From Macrocystis pyrifera (taxonomy: Eukaryota > Sar > Phaeophyceae > Laminariales > Laminariaceae), in assembly GCA_031763025.1 (NCBI GenBank), contig JASSKH010000019.1, forward strand, positions 5,662,336 through 5,726,335: DNA of 64,000 nt, written 5' to 3'. The position numbers and the translations under genes were made by a program. Under the pieces are notes generated by a model that saw only the letters and a program-made list of their open reading frames with translations, made no database searches and was not told where the DNA came from. Each line of letters begins with the position of its first letter. The stretch's first letter is position 1. This document shows, piece after piece, positions 9,832 through 21,053 of the stretch.

Positions 9832-12800
9832 CGGTAGGTTTTCCTTCACCAACCCCTTCCTCGCCATTGATCCTCCATCCCTCCCTCCAACGACGCTCGC
9901 TGCCAGCAGGTCGATAAATTTAGCGTGTTTTCTTCCCCGAGGAGCTCAAAGATTTCCGCCCGTAAATTTGTCAAGTATGTGGCTCCGTTCGTCGAAGGAC
10001 ACATGCCCACACGAGCGACATGTGGTCGCTTGCGCGCTTCGGAGGTAGACGAAGCGGGTTCATCGTCTCCAGCACTGGCTCCACGGAGGTATACCCGCGC
10101 TTGTGAGTCTGCACTGATGAAGACTCAGCCCTATGCCCTCGGATAGACACGAAAGTGCCCTATCCGTACGACGATTTCTACCCGCAGATTCCTGTCCGCC
10201 GTGAAAAGTTGCCCGCTCTCAACTTTGCGCGGAATCCCAGATGGCCTCAGCGCGCGGGAGATCGCGTAGAAAAGCGGCTGGTGTTGGTTCTTCTGCACCC
10301 CGGCTCTGCGGCAGATCCGTGTCGGGTATCCACGTCGATCCCATCGCAGCAGCGGCACCTCACTGCCACGTGTTTCCTCAATCCCCGTGAAGCGCCTTAC
10401 ATTTGCCGCGAATCATGATGCGGGTATGACACAGAACGAGTCCGTTGACCGTGCCCGAAGACATGCGGCGACTCCTGGCACTTGTAGGTTCCTGTGTCGA
10501 GCCATTGCGAAGGCCGTGGTTTCCCTGCCCACCAGCGGGTCGTCCGGTCCCGACGGGCGAGCCGTCTCCGGCAGCTGGCCCATACAAGCTGTGTGCGCGT
10601 CTTCATGGCCTGGATTGACCAGCTTGCCCCCTGTTGAGCTTTCTAGAGTTGGTGGTAACCGCATCCTTCGCCTCTAGCATGTCGGCCTCTTGGGTCTTTG
10701 GGGCTTGGTCCCCTCTGGGCGTAGACCCCATTCCAACCAAGATCCAGGGACGACGCTTGCCCTCTCTTCTTTCGTTATCCTCCATGTACCTCGAATCTCG
10801 CGCAAGTTATTTCCGAGATGAGTGATGACACTCGATTCGGGAGCCCCCTCCTCGCCCGGCCTTCAAACGGGCCATTGAGCAGAACCTCCGACAGAATGTC
10901 AATCCTGGTCCCAATGGCGACAGACATTCGCCTCATTTTCGTCGACGGTAGTCCCAAGCCCGTTCCAGTACAAAGTCGTGCTTGGACTTGCTAGTGAGGT
11001 TGCGATGTCGGTCGATTATCCGGGCACCTCTCCTGGAAAAAAACGACTGTGCTTCCGCCGCGTGTGGTAGCTCGAAGATGTTCTCGTACTCCGAATGCGC
11101 CCGGTTGTCTACCCTCTTGCGAGCTTCGAGGGACAGCCTCGTGGCCTTAGCTCTTCCGAGGTAACTTGTTCCCTTCTCGAGGGATTCGATGCTGATGAGA
11201 GCCGTCGCTTTCTTGTCCCGCACGTTACGAGGAAACGCGAAAGGCGGTCTACATCTCCATTATTCGCTACCTCCGTTGCTCGTCGGTGCCGATCGAGAGA
11301 CCAACCTCCGTTAGCCCGCTTTCATCTGCAATACGGACTCCAACGCTTTCCAGGAGCGAAGAACGTTCGACCGTCAGGGCGTGCCCCGGTGGTAGTGTCA
11401 CGGTCTTGACAGAGTTGGTTGACCACCGATGTCGTGTATCTGTGGTCAGAAGAAGGCAAGGCCTTACCGTGTTGGGTGTGAACTCCATAAGGCCGAGAGA
11501 TATGTCGTCCTTGTTTGCGAAGGCTTCCGCCATTTCTCCATCGAAATCTTCTGCGAAACGCTTCAGCCCTGGTCACAGCACCAGACAGAATATTTCCGAC
11601 CTCATACAATCTTCCTGCTCGACACCGCTGGAGCAATTTATTGTCCTGGTAAAACAACGTCAGCTGGTCTTGAACCATGGTACTTGGCCTATAACGGCGT
11701 CATGGCACACAGTTGCCCACCTCCGCAATCATCGCCGTGTTTTTCAGATTGTTATATGCGTTGGGGCAGTCGATGATAACGAGCCAGTTGTCCGTCTCGT
11801 GCAGCGTTCGTGCCCTCGGCCCACATACCCCACTCCTCCGTGTACGGCGACCTCATACTACCAATACCTCTCGGTTTTCCCCCCCTTCAACCGCGGCCGC
11901 CACAGTTGCATAGCCCCAGCATTCTCGATGTAATGCTCGCGTAAGCCGGCCGACAAAATGCTCCCCGAACGCAGTGAGGCTCGACTACAAGAAGGGAGGC
12001 CATAGCTCTGGCGCGAACGCGTACGGCTCGACGATATTTCCCCGTCAGAAGGCTGTCATTCCTCGGCTGAACTCTTCCGGCCCGATGTCGGCGTGGATGA
12101 TGAACTAGAGGTGCGTGAACTGTTGACCGTCGTTGCCGGGGCCCGGTATGGCGCTGCGGGAGCTGACAACGCCAAAGACCACCCCGGAGTCGTAGCCGTT
12201 ATCCGGACGACACGGGGGAGATTTCCCACCTTTTACAGTGGTGGCACTCGCCACCACTGCAGCAGTTGTTGTGGCCGACAGGGTAGCGTCGTATAAAGAG
12301 GGGAACTTGGCCATTGGCGTGCTTCACGTCTCTACGTTTGCGGCCGGGCGTGGCTCTGCCAGAATGTTGTGTGCTGCCCACTTTGACCCCTCCTGCGTCG
12401 TGACACACCGACGACGCCCGTTCGAGCTTCGACTCCTCCGAATCTTCCTGGGCGGTATTCCGTTGCCTCGAGTTCCCTCGCCTGATGTACGCCATCAGCC
12501 ATGGGAGCAGGAGGACTCTGTCTCCGCTCTCCACCAACACGAACACCTGTCCCCTCTTAGTCAGGCCGTCTCGTGGGGGGGGCAGGGCCGACATCAGGCA
12601 CCATAACTTGGTGCCCTCGGGAGCGAGTTTGGCGCCGCCAAGTCTCATTGTGGCCGGTGCTCGCCCATGTCGTGTCTGCTTGAGGACGCCGAACACGTGG
12701 ATGTTCAGGCGCGTTTGTGCGCCTGCCAACTGCGACTGGATATTGTTTCGGGCTGAGAGTCGTTGCCCCAGAGCATCCAAGGAAACGGCATCAAGCGGCG

Positions 12801-13050
12801 GCCCCACAAAGGCTGCTCTGGCCACACCTGTACCAAATCTTCCGGCTGCGTCGGTCCTCATCGTCTGAGGTCCCCCATCCCGTCCGCGCGGTCCGATTGC
12901 GAAGATCAGGGCCCGCTTGGATATCTTCATCCAGGTCACCCCATCACGGGTGTTGGGCTCCGCACACAAGTGGCCGGCACTTCCCCCTTGCACAAGGTGG
13001 GCGTAAAGGCATCCGTGAGGAGACATTGAACAAAGTAGCAAACCCCACAA
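9832..13050 (-). pseudogene. Decayed non-LTR retrotransposon (LINE) reverse transcriptase
   Basis: Read on the minus strand, broken frames spell a LINE-type reverse transcriptase in the expected order. About 11793-11703 reads WLVIIDCPNAYNNLKNTAMI, the first catalytic-Asp block (usually D..NAFN). About 11533-11500 reads FANKDDISLGL, the catalytic Asp-Asp block (usually F/YADD) with one extra codon. About 11400-11280 has KTVTLPPGHALT and VGVRIADESGL, the post-palm segment. About 11100-10830 is the thumb (RVDNRAHSEYENIFELP). About 10330-10200 has a zinc-binding-like stretch and QHQPLFYAISRALR. The tail SMARKGLVKENL ends near 9840, directly against the tandem array. Stops and frameshifts every 100-300 bp exclude function. 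A 283-residue frame at 13050-12199 precedes the palm but I do not recognise it. The family is known from stramenopile genomes as I recall; that placement is from memory, not a search. Confidence 0.65.
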
Positions 13051-15066
13051 GGTGTTGACAGCCTCTCGGTTCGGTCCGACGAATGGTGTGCGACATGTTC
13101 AATGCTTCCATAAGTAGTATTTTACGCCCATAAAGTGCAATGGAGGGGTTTCAGCCACGTGTGCAGCTGGCTGCTGGGCAGCGGAGTGGTGCCAGCGCCG
13201 CAACTCTCGCGAGATCCTCAACCACATGACTAACATGGAGCACGTGGCGCCCTTGTTCCCATGGAAAACGTACCGCCCGGTGCCTGAGACGGAGCGTTAC
13301 ACGACAGATCCCGCACATTCCTCGGGTGCCGCCCAGGACGGCACCGAGGCGCACCCCGTCCGTGGGTCCCCTCCCCGGCGCCCTGGGAGATCCTCAAGCT
13401 GGTGCCTCACCGTATGGTGTCTTACACTGTCGTTCATTGCGACTCCTCTACCTCCGCTTCTCTGACTCTCCGCCCTCCCTCCTCTCCTCCCCCCACCATA
13501 AGTTCGCGTACCTCCGGCTTCCGATTACCCTCGCTTCCTTCCCCTTCTCTGCTGGGTTCACCCCACCCCAGGGCTGTCTCGCTTGCGTGATATCCCTGCT
13601 TCCCACGCTCGTGTAGTCCTCTGTGGTACCCGGAGTTGCGCGTTCTTGCTCAAGCTGCCCTCTCGTTCTCGGGTCGTTTTCCAGCGCCAGCCCTGTTTCT
13701 CTCGGCAAAGTCACCACCCCGACTGGTCAGAGAGGCAGCGTGACATCTTCCTCCAGCGAACCCCGAGGGTCCATCATGTTTAACGCTCTTTCCACTCGCC
13801 GTAGAGGCCCAGCAGGTATTGCTGGACGGGAGGATAACTGTAGAGCCTCCGGTTTGTCAACCGGAGCAGGATATCTTGTACTCGGATACCGAACGCGGTT
13901 ACGCACGTTAGCGGCCAGCAGCCGCTTCCCCTTAACTCGGGCGGAGGGAATCAAGAACGTACCCTTGAAGCAGGCCCACTGCATCACCGAACAGGGATGC
14001 ACTGCAAATGAAGAGGTTGAGCTCCCCCCCGGGGCACGTATCATGAGCTCGAACAAGCTGTAAACGCCGGTCGTCATGTAACTAGTCGGCCTTAGTCCGG
14101 AGATACCCCGCGGAAGGAGGTCCACAAAGTGCACGGTGCTTCTTGACGCCTCCCACCTCCCCCAGTGTCGTTCATTGGCAGCCCTCTAGCAAGCTTCGCC
14201 GGGCGAGGGGTCGGCTTTCACCCGCCCATTCGGAGCGGTACGCAACGCAGGAGCTCGGGTCTACATACCCTAGCGCGACGTGGCCCGCTCTCTCCAAAAT
14301 ACTGCGAACGTGCATCAACCCTCCGTGGGGGCACGGGACTGGTACTCGCATGCCATTGTCCTCCGCCCTACTGTCGAGACGTCCCGGAGAGCCCGACCGC
14401 AGTACGTGTACGATGGTTCTGCCTCCTCCCGCACCCTCCCTTTGATGTGTTGGTCGCTTTCACCGTGGTTCGCGGCCTCGTCAATCTTCGAAATCGCTGA
14501 CCACTAGAGTATTGCCAACTGTCATCGTCGATGGATCCCCCATTCCGCGTCGCCGTCATACCTATGGTGGATCCTCAGCAGTATTTCCGTGGAGAGGGAC
14601 GTTCTCCGACGGGGCGGGCCCATTCCCGTCTCTCTAGGCTACGTATCCGGGACCGCTCGTCTTCCCTGTTGGAGGCCCCTTCCCGAACGGGGCGGGCCCA
14701 TTCCCGTCTCTCAAGGCTACGTATCCCGGACCGTCCGTCTTCCCAGTTTGAGCGAGCCAACCGGCCAAAGCGAACCTCCGACGGGCTACAATGTGCTTCC
14801 TACATGCCCCGCACGGGTCGTCCGCTTGTGGTTGCTGAGAGATCGTGCCACGCCAATCTCCGTCGATGATGTCCTCCTCTCCTCTCTCTCTCCGTTGCAC
14901 TCCGCGGCAAATCGACCGTTCCGGTTGGGGTGGTGGACCCATTGGAGAGGCGGGGCTCAGCTGCACTGACCCGGGCATCTATGGCTCTCTTTTCTGCCGT
15001 GTCCGCCGATCTGCCGATACCACGGATCTGTTGAAGGAGGGTATGCTGATCCCCTTCTAGGGGCAC
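13051..15066 (-). other. GC-rich, coding-like DNA upstream of the decayed LINE
   Basis: Minus-strand frames (for example 14134-13727, 14978-14634 and 15066-14800) are moderately long and Arg/Pro/Ser-rich, as expected for a worn N-terminal region of the same LINE, but carry no motif I can name. Two tandem 78-bp copies (starting near 14611 and 14689, GGGGCGGGCCCATTCCCGTC) keep frame and encode a repeated RSLERREWARPV peptide on the minus strand. The assignment to the LINE is inference from position and base composition. Confidence 0.3.
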
Positions 15067-15579
15067 CGCATGTAGGGCCGGATTCGGCGTGTGACTTGTG
15101 CGCGAATTGCTGACCCTGGCTCGGCGGATTGCGTCTCCAACGAAGTCTAGGGCTTAAATTCGGTGCAAATCTCATGACCAAGACGCGTGCACGAAGGCGA
15201 CCTCTTCCTCCAGCCCGTGGAAAATGGTGTAGACCCCTTGTCCTCTTCTGCCATCCTGTATAGGCCTGGTGGATGACCCCCCTCCTCCCCAAGACGGTAT
15301 CGCTCACCGCGCAACCGCGATCGCCTCTGCCATAGCCTCTCTGCTGTGTTGTCAGAGGGCTCTTCTGTCAGCTTCTTAAACTGTTACTGCCACTCCATCG
15401 CGGGGCCGTATTGAATATATCTACGTAACAAAACAGCAGTCGTCAGTTCGTAGTCTAGAGGTTCGCTGTAGGGGACATAGATGTGTGATGAGATAAGAGT
15501 TCACTGAGAATAGCAGTAATGGCCTGTTATTCGAGTAGCAGTTTGTTCAGAGCGTAGGACCAGTTCTCACGGTTTCTCA
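15067..15579. other. No gene seen
   Basis: Composition drops from GC-rich to about half AT and no frame on either strand looks coding. This may mark the 5' limit of the decayed LINE. Confidence 0.3.
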
Positions 15580-16197
15580 TTATATGCGGTGGAACCACGT
15601 GGAAATGGGTGTCACGGTTTCACACGCGGTTGAACCCCGACAAAGCGGTTCGAGTTTATCCGAGCGAGGTTGCTTTGTTCCAGTACCTCGCGCATGCCTG
15701 GGGTCGTGCCGTACCAATATTTGTTCGGAATTGTTGAGTTCTATGATCGATCGACCGTGTATCGCGCACTCTCTATCCCTCCCTCCAACCCCTCTCACCA
15801 TCTCCTCTTCGACACCGTCAAAATCAACAACACCTGCCTTGAGTATCATCTCTTTCACCAGCTTTGCGGGGCTGCCTACTGCTTCCAGTGAGATAACTCC
15901 GACCAAGTGCTTGCCTCAATCATTACAGATAGCTTGAAGTAGCTCAGCAGGTCTATCTACAAGTCGCGTGCGAGTACATCTCCAATATCGTGTGCCGACA
16001 GGAAGCTCATACTGTAGTGCGGTAATAGTAGACTGTTGTAATGTATATCGATCGGTGCGGGGTCGTCGAGGAAGCGAACTATGTACTGTGCCGTGTGCGC
16101 GATTGTACTTCCGGCGACGCACCAAACACAACTTAGGGGCCTTGAACCATGAATAGCCTCTGAAGGAGAGGATGGCAATCTTCAAAAGACAGGTCAA
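15580..16197 (-). pseudogene. Unidentified coding-like fragment with one stop
   Basis: Two consecutive minus-strand frames, 16197-15916 and 15906-15580, are in the same phase and separated by a single TGA. Across the stop the peptide reads smoothly (ELLQAICND, stop, GKHLVGVISLEAVGSPAKL). The downstream part has a helical, acidic composition (VDFDGVEEEMVRG) that looks like real protein. I recognise no domain. It could be a single-stop pseudogene, an exon with an adjoining intron, or chance; no splice sites were convincing. Confidence 0.3.
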
Positions 16198-19105
16198 ACA
16201 TAGAGGGAGAACGTTGTCGTCTTTGGAAAACAGAAAACGTCGAACACACCATCACAGTATAGCACGAGCTCTCATTGAATCGCGTAGCGTAGGAGGATGA
16301 AGGGGTTTCGACGTGATGTAACCAAGGGGGGGAGAAAACTATTCGACGTTGATGACAACAACTGGCCAGAAGGGCAAGGGGAGAAAACGTATGGACCAGA
16401 GCCCAGTCTGTCCAAGAGGTTTGTGCTCTTGACCCTTGAGGCAGCGACAAAGTCACCACCGTGTGCAGATCGTCATCATGCTGATTCCACTGAAAGCAGC
16501 AGGACGCGTTGGCGTGGCAGTATTGCATCGCCCTCGGTCGTATAATCAAAATAGGACGTGAAACAGGCATCCACCCGTCGTCGTCCGTCGCCTGACTCTC
16601 CAGGTAGAGTCGGACGCGAGGGTGCAAAGCTTATATGCTACAATAATATGTCAGCAGGGTTTCGGCGTCACCCTTGTGCATGAGCCCTTTGTTAGCCAAG
16701 GCTCAGACTTCCGTTGAGTTGAGGGCAAGAGCCTGTACTACAATCAGTAGTGTGGATACTGCAGCTCGCATGACCGGGCTAACTATCGAAGCAGTTTGAT
16801 AGAAGGCAACATGCGATGAAAGGAGAGGCAAAACACCCGCATTATTCCGGGGCAGTGCCCTGAATAACAGATGCTTGAACGGGGCAGGTCAAACGAGATA
16901 CTTGCATTATTCCGTGAGCGGCAATAACCACGTGCAGCTTTGGTGTCTGCACCAACAGTCGGTGTACATACATCGCATATTTAAGATGATGCTAGCCACG
17001 CAGCACTATAAAGGATACCACGGCTGGAGTATTTGATGCAGAGGTACATTAATTCTTGGGAATATTCTTTGTTTTAGAACATATGCTAAACGCGGCCGGC
17101 AACAAGTAGCCGGCACCCAAAGCAAATATTTATATTTCAAAGCGGAGGATACAATTAATCAAAATCGTACGTAACCGATGCTGATCATACGAGCATGGTT
17201 TCAGAGGCTCTCTTGGAGCAATGGAAAGATGCACAACGACACAGATTAAGCGCGCACATCACGACTTGACTTGGACCTTGATGGAGACGCTCAGCAGCAG
17301 TGCCAGCGTTAACGCAACGAGTACTTCGACTCAACAAAATTTCACTACGAGTGCACCTCACGCGCGTTCTTCTTCGAAATATAATATTATAAACTACTGT
17401 AAGTGCAATTCCGGTTCTGATACCCGAGTTCGAAGCAGATCCATCGTTTGTCGGAGTGACGTCAAGCTGCTAACGCCGCCTTATCTCCCGCAGGCGACAA
17501 CGACAGCGGTCAATCACAACCCCCCCCTAAACCACCACTGTAACCATCTCTGTAACAAGAACCAGACTATGTGACAAAGCCACCACGCGTTTTACTTTAG
17601 GCACAATACCAACATTCAGTTCTCCATGGGGAGTGAAAAGGCATCACTAGTAACAGCAGCAGCAGCAGCAGCAGCAAAAGCTCCGCAACATGAATGAGGC
17701 GCTTTCTTGTCCGTAGTCACTAAAGCTCAATAGCTAGCCCCCCGCGCAGTACCTGTCGTGGGAGCAGCGGGCACGCGATGGACACGTCAGCTGTTGCTGT
17801 TGCTCTCGCTGTGTTGTGTGCTATGTGTATGTAGCATAGCCAACCCGGCCGGCGACACCCGAAGTCATGTACAGTTGGTACGACAAGTACTACTGGCAGC
17901 ATGCACTGCCGTAAGTGTTGGAGTGGAGGATTGTCCCCTTGTACTAACAAGCGATATTTTGGGTTAGGGTTAGCCGTTCGTGTTTGACGTCCAATCTACA
18001 GTACTTACAGTAGTATTCCTTGCCGTTCTCTCGTTACATTATCTCCTAGATCCGGGGTCTCGAAACAGGGTTCTCGCCATCCCCACCCCCACACCACGGT
18101 CTGCAGCCCGCGCAAATTGTACGACACGGCAGTACTATCAACATGAGCGCTACTTGTAGATACACCGGAGCAACAACTCGGGATCGTGCGTGCTCGGCTC
18201 GGTCACATAAACAAATTCTTCGGTGGTAGTTGTGCTTAACCCTTCAAGAACTGCACTGTTTCTGTACAGGAACAAAACTACTGTATTAATATATCTTTAT
18301 AGTTTCAAGTGATTTGTCCCCGAAACGGGAGTTAGGTTCTTGAGGCCTAAAGGTTATAACAATAATTTGAAAAGGATGGGTGACACATCGACGGGTGCAC
18401 ACGTCATTCTACATGGGAGTTTCATTCCGGTCAAGGCTACGGCAGGGGACTCATGTTTAGGGCCTCGTTTTGATCGGACAGGAGACACATGCGCGAGTGG
18501 CCACCCTCCTGTAGTTCTATGCAGTCTCAAGTTTTTGAGTTTTTTTGTTCCACGATATGCACCCAACACTGCTTGTGCACCGCCACGCAGCTTGTCTGCC
18601 AAGCTGTGCCCACAACCACCATATGCCCGTTTTTGAGAAAGCTAGAGAGCCACTCGCGCGAGTGGCCTACCGCGTAGACAAGGTGGTGAAAACGGGGGTA
18701 CCCTACCCTACCCGTAGGCTTGTCCTTCAAGGAAACTATATTGTCTGTAAGAAGAGCCCACACGCTCGCAAGCGATATGGCAAATTATGTAAAACCCACC
18801 ATCATCTTTTCTACCACAGAGTAGCTGTACGTCGAAGTTGATGGCAACGAATTCGAATACGACAATAGGGCGAGGTGGATGGGGGTCGGGATTGCAGGGT
18901 GTTGGTTAAGGTTCGGGAAGAGTCGGGTTGACCAAAATACCAGCTCTATGTTTTTTCCTAAAGTATACATATCGCCAACCGATTACAGTACTGTACTGTA
19001 GTGTTTTATTGTATATTCGTACACACTTACAGTGGTAAATGATGCTATTAATACCATACAGAACTAAGTCTGACAACGACAAAGCCTGAACGAAAAAGCT
19101 ACGAC
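16198..19105. other. No gene supported
   Basis: About 2.9 kb. Frames of 60-164 residues exist on both strands (16133-16627 minus, 17221-17574 plus) but are Ser/His/Cys-rich with no motif. There are (CAG)n tracts near 17657-17680, a GGGTTAGGGTTAG pair at about 17960, and a perfect palindrome CCACTCGCGCGAGTGG at about 18651-18666. Otherwise it is featureless. Confidence 0.35.
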
Positions 19106-19527
19106 CTACGACGATCCTCGCCTGTCGACCATCCTCACGAAGAAAAGCTTGCTACTGTTCTTCTCCTTCGGCCGGAAGATTCGTACACCAACATCACCTT
19201 TTACGGGAGGGACCTTCAAGGCTGGCGGAGACGAGAGGGCAGCAGCAGCAGCAGCAGTAACATCACCGCTATCATCCGCATCCTCTTCTTCCTCAGAGGC
19301 CCACGCCCACGATTGAGCTCGGTACGCTGGGTCGTGCTGCAGCACCCGGCGAATGGGGACTTCTTGCCTCCGATCTATCTGAGCCCCGCCCTGGTCTACA
19401 TCCAGCCCGATGAAATCTCGAGGGATGCTCCACAGCGAGCGAGGTACGTGCCTCCTAGTTTGCCCCCAGCTCGAGGAGAATGCTCACTCCGGCGGGATAG
19501 CAGCAGGCAGCGGCATAGTGAAGGAGG
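19106..19527 (-). pseudogene. C-terminal coding fragment, probably of the split ankyrin gene
   Basis: A minus-strand frame open from about 19491 to a stop at 19106, longer than its first ATG suggests. It reads through SLWSIPRDFIGLDVDQGGAQ, a linker with EEEEDADDSGD, an Ala run encoded by a CAG-type repeat (19235-19260), and ends KLFFVRMVDRRGSS. The composition is like genuine protein. It lies directly beyond the foldback element from the ankyrin-repeat fragment on the same strand, so I infer that it was once the 3' part of that gene. No domain is recognised in it. Confidence 0.4.
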
Positions 19528-19534
19528 CAGCCTT

Positions 19535-20008
19535 GTTGCGAGTTCGGGGGTCCCCCTAGTTAGGGGATCCCTTTTGTCTTACGGGATCCCCATTTGCCTT
19601 TGGGGATCCCCACTCATCTTAGGGGATCACCTCTCACCTTAGGGGATCCCTTCTCACTTTAGGGCATCCCTTCTCACTTTAGGGGATCTCCTCTCGCTTT
19701 AGGGGATCCCCTCTCACCTTAGGAGATCCCCACTCACCCTAGGGGATCCCCCACAAGATTAGGGGATCCCCAACGGTCTTGGGGGACCCCCATGTACGTA
19801 TTGCATGCGTCCCCAACATGTACGAATAGTATGTGACATGGCGTTTCTAGTGGGGATCCCTTAAGGTGAGAGGGGATCCCCTAAGGCGAGATGGGGTCCC
19901 TTAAGGTGAGAGGGGATCCCCTAAGGTGAGAGGGGATCCCCTAAGACAAATGGGGATCCCGTGAAACTAAAGGGATCCCCTAACTATAGGGGTCCCCTAA
20001 CTCGCAAC
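19535..20008. mobile_element. Foldback element: 474-bp inverted repeat of GGGGATCCCC units
   Basis: The left arm (19535 to about 19790) and right arm (about 19850-20008) are reverse complements, opening GTTGCGAGTT and closing AACTCGCAAC. Each arm is itself a series of about 20-bp units of the type AGGGGATCCCCTCTCACCTT, each holding the palindrome GGGGATCCCC. The unpaired centre is about 60 bp (around CATGTACGTATTGCATGCGT). CAGCCTT is present at 19528-19534 and again at 20016-20022, a possible 7-bp target duplication, although 7 bases lie between the right arm and the second copy. It encodes nothing. It interrupts a minus-strand ankyrin-repeat gene. A foldback-type transposon is the likeliest class; a stand-alone hairpin satellite is possible. 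Confidence 0.75.
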
Positions 20009-20014
20009 ACATGT

Positions 20015-20862
20015 TCAGCCTTCCTCGAAACTCCTGTCAGCCCGCTCCCTCTTCGCTCCGTCCACCGTGAGCAGCAGCCGGAGGATTGCCGCCCGGCGGT
20101 GGCTAATGGCCGCGAGCAGAGCTTTTTTCAATGTTTCCTCGCCCCCAACCACCCTTACCCCTCCTTGGTTGATTGGGACCCGCACCACGCCCACGAAACC
20201 CTTCAAGCACGGCCACAAACCGCGGGCACGTGCCGCCTCCAATCGTGTGCATTGGCTGCATCGCCCCCAGCGACAGCAACCGGCACACCATGCTTTCGAG
20301 ACCTTCGCTGCACGCTGCATAGAGCGGCGTGATGCCATTAGCAGTGCAGCTGTTCAGCGTGGTGGGTGCTAATGTATGAGGCATGTCGACAAGTCCATGC
20401 CCCTTAGGGCCGCCAAGTGCAGAGGCGTATTCCCGTCCTCTTCTGTCGAGGCTGGATCGGCGCCCGCCTCTAGCAGCAAACGCGCCGCGTCTACGTATAC
20501 GTGCTGATAGTTGCTAGTCCTCACAATTGGGGTGCACCCTTCGCCGTAACGTTAGGATCGACGTGGGACCGCTGCAGCAACAAGCGAACGATTTCGATCT
20601 TCCAGCTCCTGGCCGCTACATGAAGGGCCCGTTCACCAGGAACGGAGGTATCATAATCGCCTCGCGGACGTAGGAAGGGTACCTCGACAGTAACAGGTAT
20701 ATCCGGATCTGCACCTTGCTCGAGTAAAACTTTGACCGTACCTTCATCATTGGCAAAAGTAGCAACCGCGATGGGTGGTGGGTAGGACGCCTCAGGAGAC
20801 CAGTTGGCGCTCTCTCCAGCCTCGAGCGCGGTCTTCACCCCAGCAAGGTTGGAATCCCTCAT
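20015..20862 (-). pseudogene. Ankyrin-repeat protein gene, broken
   Basis: On the minus strand three phases together spell ankyrin repeats. 20862-20521 contains NDEGTVKVLLEQGADPDIPV and GERALHVAARSWKIEIVRLL. 20520-20390 in a second phase contains ARLLLEAGADPASTEEDGNT followed by PLHLAALRG. 20384-20260 in a third phase contains NGITPLYAACSEGLESMVCR. A final phase (about 20180-20015) ends in a helix HRRAAILRLLLTVDGAKRE. The helix-turn-helix consensus (TPLHLAA, VxxLLexGAdp) is clear, so the identity is firm. At least three single-base phase changes and the foldback next door make it a pseudogene, unless the breaks are assembly errors. Ankyrin repeats mediate protein binding; the partner is unknown. 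Confidence 0.7.
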
Positions 20863-20899
20863 GGCCTGTATCCACGGCTGTAAAGCCAGGGTTCTACAC

Positions 20900-21053
20900 T
20901 ATTTTACTTTTTCGTGTGATGCCGTGGCATTGCCATGGCACCACCCTCGGCAAACCATGACATCCCCACGGCATCCCATGGCGTAGCATAGGATTCCATG
21001 ACACGCCGTGGTGGGTGCCCGGCATATCGTGAGTGGTACCATGGCAACCCGGC
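20900..21053. repeat. Degenerate CCATGGCA/CCACGGCA short repeat, left part
   Basis: Loose repetition of GCCGTGGCAT, GCCATGGCACC, CCCACGGCATCCC and the like. The same repeat resumes at 21385-21445 after SINE copy 1, so the SINE appears to have landed inside it. Confidence 0.5.

Noticed and set aside
11286..11933. 215-residue plus-strand ORF
   Set aside because: It lies antisense to the decayed LINE RT, whose motifs are on the minus strand, and has no motif of its own.
16133..16627. 164-residue minus-strand ORF
   Set aside because: Biased Ser/His/Cys composition, no domain, and no supporting neighbour; likely chance.
17950..17975. Telomere
   Set aside because: Only two TTAGGG-like units; too short for a terminal array and internal to the window.
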